Shown here: in pieces, positions 1 to 5,646 of the stretch
Layout of the letters: each line of letters starts with the position of its first letter
Position numbering within the stretch: the stretch's first letter is position 1
Assembly (NCBI GenBank): GCA_031283395.1
Contig: JAITBV010000148.1
Coordinates: 1-8,402 of the forward strand
Source of the DNA: Candidatus Adiutrix sp.
GTDB lineage: Bacteria > Desulfobacterota > Desulfarculia > Adiutricales > Adiutricaceae
Direction: 5' to 3'
DNA: 8,402 nucleotides
The notes under the pieces: model-generated
Told to the model about the DNA's origin: nothing
Databases searched by the model: none
The model's input: only the letters and a program-made list of their open reading frames with translations
Translations under genes and position numbers: made by a program

Positions 1-32
1 AAGGGGTTCAGGGCTGATTCCCTGAACCCCTT
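1..32 (-). terminator. Strong inverted repeat downstream of tRNA-Pro, probable terminator
   Basis: Bases 1-13 and 20-32 are perfect reverse complements (13-bp stem, 6-base loop CTGATT). The stem begins 8 bases past the CCA end of the leftward-transcribed tRNA, so it is well placed to end that transcript. The T-run expected after the stem would lie beyond the left edge, so its strength cannot be judged. On the plus strand the stem is followed by GATTTTC, so it may also stop rightward transcription entering from the left. Confidence 0.6.
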
Positions 33-40
33 GATTTTCA

Positions 41-117
41 TGGTCGGGGCGAGAGGATTTGAACCTCCGTCCCACTGCTCCCAAAGCAGTTGCGCTACCA
101 GGCTGCGCCACGCCCCG
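41..117 (-). tRNA. tRNA-Pro, anticodon TGG
   Basis: Read on the minus strand, this folds as a complete 77-base tRNA. The acceptor stem is CGGGGCG with CGCCCCG (7 perfect pairs). The D stem is GCGC/GCGC around AGCCTGGTA. The anticodon stem is ACTGC/GCAGT around loop TTTGGGA, which gives anticodon TGG for CCA proline codons. The variable loop is GGGAC. The T stem is GGAGG/CCTCT (one G-T pair) with loop TTCAAAT. The discriminator is A and the terminal CCA (bases 41-43) is encoded in the DNA. No convincing promoter is visible just upstream, so it may be read from a distant promoter or by readthrough from the cyclase gene. Confidence 0.96.
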
Positions 118-129
118 ACACCTGATGAA

Positions 130-164
130 GACGAGGCCACACCTGGCTTTGGCGCGGCCTCGTC
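130..164. other. 9-bp stem hairpin between the cyclase gene and tRNA-Pro
   Basis: GACGAGGCC (130-138) and GGCCTCGTC (156-164) form a perfect 9-bp stem with a 17-base loop. It lies between the 3' end of the leftward diguanylate cyclase gene and the 5' end of the tRNA. In the leftward direction it is followed by TTCATC, not a T-run, so it would be a weak intrinsic terminator. It may be an attenuating or processing structure, or the transcript may run on into the tRNA. Confidence 0.35.
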
Positions 165-221
165 AGACAAGAATAATCGCGCTTTTTCCAAAAACAGGCC
201 TTTTATGGGCTCATCGCCTCC

Positions 222-238
222 CGGCCCCGCCAGGGCCG
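222..238 (-). other. Small GC-rich stem-loop abutting the cyclase stop codon
   Basis: CGGCCC (222-227) and GGGCCG (233-238) form a 6-bp stem with a 5-base loop directly after the TGA of the leftward cyclase gene. Further along the minus strand there is a T-run (TGTTTTTGG), but it is more than 20 bases away. It could stabilise the mRNA 3' end; a terminator role is doubtful. Confidence 0.25.
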
Positions 239-1729
239 TCAAACCTCGTCGAAGCCGCCCTGCTCATCCTGGTAACGGATGATGCGGTTGCGGCCGTTCT
301 TCTTGGCCCGGTAGAGGGCCCGGTCCATGGTGTCCAGGACCTCGGTAAGCGACAGCGACCGGCCTTCGGCCCAGGGCAGACTGATCATCCCTATGCTCAC
401 CGTCACCCTGAGGCCCGGGGCCAGCTTTTCCCACTGTTCCGGTTCACAGATGAGCCGATGGAGGCGCTGGACCACGCCCAGCCCCATTTCTCCGTTCGTC
501 TCCGGCAAAAGCACCATGTATTCCTCGCCGCCCCAGCGGGACAGGGTGTCCACGTCCCTGAGGGCCTGGCCGAAGACTTCCGCCCCCTGCCGCAGCACCT
601 GATCGCCCACCAGGTGGCCGAAGCGATCGTTGATTTTCTTGAAATGGTCAAAGTCTATCATCACCAGGGTCAGGGGCGAGCGGTACCTCTCCACCCGCCG
701 GAACTCCTCGGCCAGCCGCTGGTCGAAGTGGCGGCGGTTGTAGATGCCGGTCAGGGGATCGGTCAGGGCCAGCTTCTCCAACTTGCGGGTCTCGGCCGTA
801 GCCTGCTCGAAAATCAGATGGCTGGCGTTGATGTCCTTGACGACCAGGAGCACGGCCGAGCCGTGGCTGCCGGCCTGAAAGAGCGAGGCTGAAAAAATGG
901 TGTAGAACCTGGTTCCGCCGGCCTTTATGAAATACCCCTCGCTCTGCTCCTGCACCGGCGGATGGGGCCCGAAAAAGTGGGCGAACATGCTGGCCAGAGC
1001 GTTGTCCGGGGGGCAGAAATCCGGCAGCGACAGGCTGACTTCGTCCTGGTCCCGGAAGCAGAACATGCGCTGGGCGCCGTTATTGTAATAAATGACCCGG
1101 CCTTTACGGTCAAGCATCATCACCGCGTCGATGAGGCTTTCCAGGATATGTTCGAAATAGGCCTCCCGCCCGTCCAGGACCAGCCAGCCGGCCAGGGTGC
1201 CGCGGACGTGTTCCGGCCGGCCGGCCGAGCCGGTCCGTTCCGGCAGTGGATCGGAGGCCGGTTCGGGGGCCGGCTCGGGGGCCGCGGCCTTATTGCGGAT
1301 ACTGGAAGAAACCGTATTGAGGAAATCGGACAGGTTGAAGGGCTTGTCCAGCACCATGTCCACCCGCCCGTTCCGATGGGCCTGCTCCACCACCTCGTGT
1401 TCGCCGTGGCTGGTGATGCGGATGGTCGTGAGATCCGGGATCCTGGCCTTGAGACGGTCGATCAGGCTCAGGCCGTCCATGTCCGGCATGACCCAGTCCA
1501 CCACGGCCACCTCCGGCTTATGGCCGTCCGCCTTATGGCTGTCCAAAGAATCCAGAGCGTGGAGGGCATGGTGAAATATCTCAACCTCGAAGCCGGCCCG
1601 GTTCAGAGCGCCGGCCAGAACGCAGCCGATGACCGGGTCATCGTCCACCACCATGATCTGGGGCCGGGGCTTGGCCTCCGGATCGCCCGGGCCATGATCA
1701 GCATAAAGGCGGTCATTGGCTTTGATCAT
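239..1729 (-). CDS. Response-regulator diguanylate cyclase (REC-PAS-GGDEF)
   Basis: A 496-residue cytoplasmic protein that should make the second messenger c-di-GMP from two GTP in response to phosphorylation. Residues 23-145 are a receiver domain with acidic pocket D29-D31, phosphoacceptor D78 (VVDWVMPDMDG), switch T106 and K129 (LDKPF), all intact. A Pro/Ala/Glu-rich linker (148-166) leads to a PAS domain (about 189-305). A short helix then leads to a GGDEF domain (about 318-486) with LTDPLTG (322-328), metal-binding D359 in IDFDHFKKIND and active-site GGEEY at 400-404. The last residue is Tyr where Phe is usual. RDVD (391-394), five residues before it, is an intact inhibitory I-site, so product feedback is expected. 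No transmembrane segment or EAL domain is present. The ATG at 1729 has a GGAGG 12 bases upstream, a long spacing; the next in-frame ATG (residue 26) would cut into the receiver. It lies 38 bases after the exported-protein gene, probably in one transcript. The divergent hybrid kinase is the obvious candidate phosphodonor (inference). Confidence 0.94.
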   Translation of the reverse strand: MIKANDRLYADHGPGDPEAKPRPQIMVVDDDPVIGCVLAGALNRAGFEVEIFHHALHALDSLDSHKADGHKPEVAVVDWVMPDMDGLSLIDRLKARIPDLTTIRITSHGEHEVVEQAHRNGRVDMVLDKPFNLSDFLNTVSSSIRNKAAAPEPAPEPASDPLPERTGSAGRPEHVRGTLAGWLVLDGREAYFEHILESLIDAVMMLDRKGRVIYYNNGAQRMFCFRDQDEVSLSLPDFCPPDNALASMFAHFFGPHPPVQEQSEGYFIKAGGTRFYTIFSASLFQAGSHGSAVLLVVKDINASHLIFEQATAETRKLEKLALTDPLTGIYNRRHFDQRLAEEFRRVERYRSPLTLVMIDFDHFKKINDRFGHLVGDQVLRQGAEVFGQALRDVDTLSRWGGEEYMVLLPETNGEMGLGVVQRLHRLICEPEQWEKLAPGLRVTVSIGMISLPWAEGRSLSLTEVLDTMDRALYRAKKNGRNRIIRYQDEQGGFDEV

Positions 1730-1767
1730 TGTGTTTCAGGGCCTCCGGCCGCGTTTGGTCTGAAGTC

Positions 1768-2274
1768 TCACTTGACCTTGAACGTCTTTTGGATGCTCTT
1801 CCAGGCGTTGTTGCGGGCCTCGTCGTAGCGCCGCAGGTCGCTGTCGCTTTTGGTCTGGGTGAAGGAGGACAGGGCCTCGGCTTCGGCGATGAGATGATTG
1901 ATGATTTCCATGATGGCGGCTATGAATTCCAGGTCGCCCTGGGCGATGGGCGGGCCGGACCGGTATTTCAGAAGCTGGGCGTTGACGTTGCGCATATAGG
2001 TGACGGTCTCGCCGAGCATGGTCCTGACCAGGTCCGGGGCATAGACCTCCTTGTAGAGAACATCGGCCAGCACGCCGATATAACCGTAGGCCTGCAGGAC
2101 AAAACCGGCGCTGAAGGCCCCGATGGTGTTTAGGTGCAGGGTGTCCTTTTCCGCGTCCAACCCGGAATAGGCGGCGTCCGGCAGGGCGGCCCCGCCGCCC
2201 GTCTGCCCCAGGGCCAGGCCGGGACTCAGACAGAGAATCGTGGCCAGGACGGCCAATAACAACCTTTTCCGCAT
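1768..2274 (-). CDS. Small exported (periplasmic) protein of unknown function
   Basis: A 168-residue protein from the ATG at 2274. I do not recognise the family. Residues 1-24 form a clear signal peptide: MRKR, then a hydrophobic stretch, then a probable signal peptidase I site after ALG. There is no lipobox cysteine at the right place, so it should be soluble in the periplasm. The mature part is mostly helix-forming, with an alternating hydrophobic pattern and no further membrane span. It contains no cysteines and ends in a basic TFKVK. An in-frame GTG at 2304 would add ten residues ahead of the signal sequence. The ATG is preferred because the signal peptide starts there and GGTGGGA sits about 5 bases upstream. 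The gene follows a good leftward promoter and precedes the diguanylate cyclase by 38 bases, suggesting co-transcription. A role as sensing accessory for the divergent kinase is a guess from position. That it is a real gene is well supported by its signal peptide, promoter and placement. Confidence 0.8.
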   Translation of the reverse strand: MRKRLLLAVLATILCLSPGLALGQTGGGAALPDAAYSGLDAEKDTLHLNTIGAFSAGFVLQAYGYIGVLADVLYKEVYAPDLVRTMLGETVTYMRNVNAQLLKYRSGPPIAQGDLEFIAAIMEIINHLIAEAEALSSFTQTKSDSDLRRYDEARNNAWKSIQKTFKVK

Positions 2275-2350
2275 GATTTCCCACCGGATGGAACAAAAAG
2301 CCACACATTGGCGAATCCGGCCTCTTTATTAGGGCCGAACATCTATATCA

Positions 2351-2380
2351 ATTATAACACACTTACCCCGCTTACGCCAA
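2351..2380 (-). promoter_or_regulatory. Predicted sigma70-type promoter for the exported protein / cyclase unit
   Basis: On the minus strand, TTGGCG (2375-2380) and a perfect TATAAT (2351-2356) are separated by 18 bases. Transcription would start near 2344, giving a leader of about 70 bases before the ATG at 2274. The surrounding AT-rich patch stands out in this GC-rich window. This is a match by eye to the consensus and has not been tested. Confidence 0.6.
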
Positions 2381-2469
2381 GCCCGGCCCCCGGTCCCGGG
2401 TGGGCTCGACCTGACTGACGGCCTGAGGGATAAACATTTCCGGCCCGCGGGAGGCTCACAACATATGCC

Positions 2470-2498
2470 TTGAAGCCCGGCTGAGACTACAGTATAAT
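2470..2498 (+). promoter_or_regulatory. Predicted sigma70-type promoter for the hybrid kinase / priA unit
   Basis: TTGAAG (2470-2475) and a perfect TATAAT (2493-2498) are separated by exactly 17 bases, the optimal spacing. The start point would be near 2505, giving a leader of about 40 bases. This promoter overlaps an in-frame TTG at 2498. That argues that the kinase does not start there but at the ATG at 2546 (or 2552). Confidence 0.65.
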
Positions 2499-2545
2499 TG
2501 GTATATTTACCTGAAAATCTTTTTTGCAGCCTTCTGAACGGATGT

Positions 2546-5500
2546 ATGACCATGGTTCCGCATGCGCCGAAAAACCTTAAACTATCCATAATGCTCTATT
2601 TTATCATGGCCAACATCTCTATGGGCCTGGTGTCCTTCGGGAGCGCGACTTACCACTTCTACTGGCAGATACGGGATACGGCCCTGGAGAGTCTGCAGAC
2701 TTCCGCCGGCTACCAGGCCGCCGGCATCACCGAATGGCTGCGGCTTACGGTCTCGGCCGCCGGCCGCTATTCCCATAGCGACTCCGGCCGCCGGAACCTG
2801 GAATCTTACTACGAGGGCCGCATCGACCGCGAGTCCCTGACCGGCCAGAGCCTGGAGCTCTTCACCCGCCTGACCGAAACGGACTCCGGCCTTAAGGGCC
2901 TGACCCGCCTTGACCTTGACGGCCAGGTGATTTTCTCCCTGGGAGAATCCTTCTACCTCCGGCCGTCCGGGCCCGAGGACCAGGTTCCGCCCTTCCTGAT
3001 CCCCTTTATCCCGGAACGGGCCGGCGCCCAGGATCAGGTTCCGCCCTTCCTGATCCCCTTTACCCGGGAACCTGCCGACCCCCCGCTTCTTATTTTAGCC
3101 TCGCCCGTTATGAGCCGGGCGGGGCAGAGGCTGGGCCTGGACCTCTTCTCCCTGGATACGGCCCCCCTGGTCCGGCTGGCCGAACAGGGCCACCGCTTCC
3201 ACTTTCCCACCCGGATCCATATCATCGCCCGGGGAACCCAGGACGACCTTTTGGTTTTAAACGGCCCCCACGGCGCCGGCTGGAGCCCGACTCCGGAGAT
3301 CCAAAAGGTCATGGCCCTGGCCGAGAAGGACAGCCGCGCCAACCAAGTCATCCGCCGGGACGGTCTGGCCTACGGGGCGAGCCGGGTGGACGGAGCCGAT
3401 TGGTGGTTGATCATCGCCGGGGCCGAAGTCGATCTCTACGACCCGGTGACCAGGGAGATGATAAGGACCACCCAGATATTCCTCATATTTTTCGCCATCA
3501 CCCTTCTCGGGATGTGGTTTTTCGCCTTAAAGCCCCTGACTTTTGAAGTGGGCAGGGCCACCGGGGCCCTGGAAGAGGAAGTGGAAGAGGCCGAGGGCCG
3601 GTTGCTGAAGGAAGCTGAAGGCCGCAAAAAGACCGAATCCAAACTGGCGGTGGCCACCCACCGGGCCATGTTGGCCAAGCAGGCCAAAAACGATTTCCTC
3701 ATCAACCTCAGCCACGAAATCAGAACCCCCATGAACGCGGTCATCGGCATGACCGACCTGACCCTCTTCACCGAGTTGTCCTCCGAACAGCGCTCCTATC
3801 TCACGGAGGTCAAAAAGTCGGCCGCCGTCCTCCTGGAGCAGATCAACGATCTTTTGGACCTCTCCAAGCTGGAAGACGGGCTGATGGTCACTGAAAGCCG
3901 CAGGTTCAACCTCCTGGAGCTTCTGGGCCGCCTGTCCCAGATTTACGCGGCCACCGGCCGCGAAAAAAACCTGACCTTCCACTGGCGGCTGGAGGAGCAG
4001 ATAGGCGTCTGGCGGCTGGGTGACGCCCTGAGATTGAGGCAGATCCTGAATTTTCTTCTGAGCAACGCCTTCAAATTCACCGCCCAGGGCGGCGTGGAAC
4101 TTACGGTCCGCCAGGCCGGGGCCGGAGCCGATCTCGACCGCCTGGAGTTTCTGGTTCAGGACACCGGCATTGGCATTGAGCTGGAACGCCTGAAAACCAT
4201 TTTCGACCCCTTCACCCGGGCCGACAGTTCCCTGACCCGGACCACCGGCGGCTCGGGCCTGGGGCTGGCCGTCACCAAGCGGCTGGTGGAACTCATGGGT
4301 GGGGCCATGAGCGTGGATTCCGAGCCGGGCCGGGGCAGCCTGTTCACCGCGGTCATCGATCTGCCCCGGGCCCCGGCCCCGGGCGCCGAGGCCGCCCGGG
4401 CCGCGGAAAAGCCCCTGTCCAAAGAAGAACTTAAAGGCCGCCTGGCCGTCCTGACCGACGCCAACGAAATCAACTGCACGATCCTGAAAGGCTACCTGGC
4501 CCGGTTGGACCTTACGGCCCAGACCTTCGACAGCGGGGCGGAGACCCTGGATTTTCTGAAAAGCCGGCCCGAGGTCAAGCCGGATGTCTTTATCCTCGAC
4601 GGCCTGATGCCGGGCTCAGAACCGAAAGAATTGATAGACCGCCTTCATCAGGAGCGCCCCCAGACCCCGGTGATCTTTCTGATCCCGGCTGATTCCGACC
4701 GCCGGGGCGATTTGGACGACAGGCAGGACGACCTCCGCATCGCCTTCCTGGACCAGCCCGTGAACGCCGAAGCCCTGAGCGAATGCCTCCGGACCGTCCT
4801 GGCCGGGACCGCCGACCGGAAGACCCGGGCCGGAACCCCGGCCGACCGAGAAAAAACCGGCGACCAGTTGACTAAAACTGAAAATCCGCGCAAAATACTG
4901 GTGGTCGACGACAACCAGCTCAACCAGAAGCTGGCCGCGACTCTTTTGACCAAACGGGGGCATAACACCTCCGTGGCCGCCGACGGGCAGGAAGCGCTGA
5001 CGGCCATCGCCGGCGGCGGTTTTGACGTGGTGCTGATGGATATCCAGATGCCGGTCATGGACGGCCTGACCGCTGTCCGTCACATCCGGGCCGAGCCGGA
5101 AAAATACGGCCCGGGCCTGCCGGTGGTGGCCATGACCGCCCACGCCCTGCCGGGCGACCAGGAAACTTTCCTTAACGCCGGCATGTCCGGCTATGTGTCC
5201 AAACCTTTCAAACCTCAGGATCTGATCGCCGCCGTGGAACAACATTTCATAAGGCGCGAACAACACAGCGACAATGGAGGCAAAAGCGTGGCCCCGGAAT
5301 TGAATAGAGCCGCCATCCTGGAAAACTTCATGGATGACGAGGAACTGCTGTTTGAGAGCATTGATCTGTTTCTGGAGCGTATCGCCACCCGAATGACCGA
5401 ACTGAAGAAGGGCGTGGCGGACAAAAATCCGGAGACCTTCATGCCCGAGGCCCACACCATCAAGGGCATGATAGGCATATTTTCCACCGGCGGCGCTTTT

Positions 5501-5629
5501 GAAGGCGCCAAAAAGCTGGAACTTAAGGGCCGCGAAAAAGATACCGCCGGGATAGACGAGGATTTCCAGGCCCTGGAAACCGAAGTCGACCTCCTGGTCA
5601 CGGCCTTGCGCGTCTGGCGCTCGGAATAA
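2546..5629 (+). CDS. Hybrid sensor histidine kinase (Cache-like sensor, HisKA-HATPase-REC-REC-HPt)
   Basis: A 1027-residue inner-membrane kinase of BarA/EvgS-like multi-step architecture. A first membrane span (about 13-35) and a second (about 309-328) bracket an extracytoplasmic domain. That domain resembles a double Cache sensor (a DLDGQVIFSLGE strand, a LILASPV..GQRLG segment, a YGASRVDGADWWLI segment). A Glu/Lys-rich coiled coil (340-380) replaces HAMP. HisKA carries H390 in SHEIRTPMN. The ATPase domain has N507 (SNAFKFT), DTGIGI at 539-544 and GGSGLGL at 568-574. The first receiver (about 632-752) keeps D685 but has Q737 in place of the conserved Lys and lacks the Thr/Ser and the acidic pair. 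The second receiver (783-901) is intact: D788/D789, D832, T864, K886. The C-terminal HPt carries H970 in AHTIKG. There is no output domain, so a separate response regulator is needed; the divergent REC-PAS-GGDEF protein is the likely one (inference). The start at 2546 is chosen because upstream in-frame codons lie in the promoter. Its ribosome site (ACGGA) is weak, and ATG 2552 is possible. A tandem duplication lies in the sensor and an internal start precedes the HPt. Confidence 0.93.
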   Translation: MTMVPHAPKNLKLSIMLYFIMANISMGLVSFGSATYHFYWQIRDTALESLQTSAGYQAAGITEWLRLTVSAAGRYSHSDSGRRNLESYYEGRIDRESLTGQSLELFTRLTETDSGLKGLTRLDLDGQVIFSLGESFYLRPSGPEDQVPPFLIPFIPERAGAQDQVPPFLIPFTREPADPPLLILASPVMSRAGQRLGLDLFSLDTAPLVRLAEQGHRFHFPTRIHIIARGTQDDLLVLNGPHGAGWSPTPEIQKVMALAEKDSRANQVIRRDGLAYGASRVDGADWWLIIAGAEVDLYDPVTREMIRTTQIFLIFFAITLLGMWFFALKPLTFEVGRATGALEEEVEEAEGRLLKEAEGRKKTESKLAVATHRAMLAKQAKNDFLINLSHEIRTPMNAVIGMTDLTLFTELSSEQRSYLTEVKKSAAVLLEQINDLLDLSKLEDGLMVTESRRFNLLELLGRLSQIYAATGREKNLTFHWRLEEQIGVWRLGDALRLRQILNFLLSNAFKFTAQGGVELTVRQAGAGADLDRLEFLVQDTGIGIELERLKTIFDPFTRADSSLTRTTGGSGLGLAVTKRLVELMGGAMSVDSEPGRGSLFTAVIDLPRAPAPGAEAARAAEKPLSKEELKGRLAVLTDANEINCTILKGYLARLDLTAQTFDSGAETLDFLKSRPEVKPDVFILDGLMPGSEPKELIDRLHQERPQTPVIFLIPADSDRRGDLDDRQDDLRIAFLDQPVNAEALSECLRTVLAGTADRKTRAGTPADREKTGDQLTKTENPRKILVVDDNQLNQKLAATLLTKRGHNTSVAADGQEALTAIAGGGFDVVLMDIQMPVMDGLTAVRHIRAEPEKYGPGLPVVAMTAHALPGDQETFLNAGMSGYVSKPFKPQDLIAAVEQHFIRREQHSDNGGKSVAPELNRAAILENFMDDEELLFESIDLFLERIATRMTELKKGVADKNPETFMPEAHTIKGMIGIFSTGGAFEGAKKLELKGREKDTAGIDEDFQALETEVDLLVTALRVWRSE
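2981..3088 (+). repeat. In-frame 54-bp tandem duplication inside the kinase sensor domain
   Basis: The 28 bases at 2981-3008 recur identically at 3035-3062, a period of 54 bases (18 codons). Both copies encode DQVPPFLIPF, followed by diverged tails (IPERAGA and TREPADP). The match fades after the 28-base core, though CCCGG/CCCGGGAA and Glu-Arg/Arg-Glu remnants are still similar. The repeat lies between the first Cache strands and the LILASPV segment, in the extracytoplasmic part. It keeps the reading frame and looks like a fairly recent slippage or unequal-exchange event. Confidence 0.9.
5276..5290 (+). promoter_or_regulatory. Internal ribosome binding site and in-frame GTG before the HPt domain
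   Basis: A perfect GGAGG (5276-5280) is followed after 7 bases by GTG (5288-5290), in frame with the kinase at its codon 915. It falls in the linker between receiver 2 and the HPt. Initiation here would give a 113-residue protein ending at 5629 that is essentially a free HPt domain containing the phosphorylatable His. The site is better than the one in front of the full-length kinase. Use of the site is predicted, not shown. Confidence 0.4.
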
Positions 5630-5646
5630 CCCCCCTGACAGCCCAG

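Noticed and set aside
41..117. tRNA-Pro as an integration site for a mobile element
   Set aside because: No integrase gene is present and I saw no second copy of the tRNA 3' end within the window.
148..239. A complete intrinsic terminator for the cyclase gene
   Set aside because: The T-run in this spacer is not directly after either stem, so neither hairpin meets the usual pattern. They are listed only as stem-loops.
59..892. A 277-codon plus-strand frame over the tRNA and cyclase gene
   Set aside because: It runs through a tRNA and lies antisense to a well-supported GGDEF gene. Its composition is shadow-like and no domain is recognisable.
1736..2308. A 190-codon minus-strand frame overlapping the exported protein in another phase
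   Set aside because: Its product is Arg/Gly/Pro-rich with no signal peptide. The overlapping frame has a textbook signal sequence and a better start, so only that one is kept.
2498..2545. TTG at 2498 as start of the hybrid kinase
   Set aside because: It lies on the last base of the predicted -10 box, upstream of the expected transcription start, and adds residues ahead of the membrane segment with no purpose visible.
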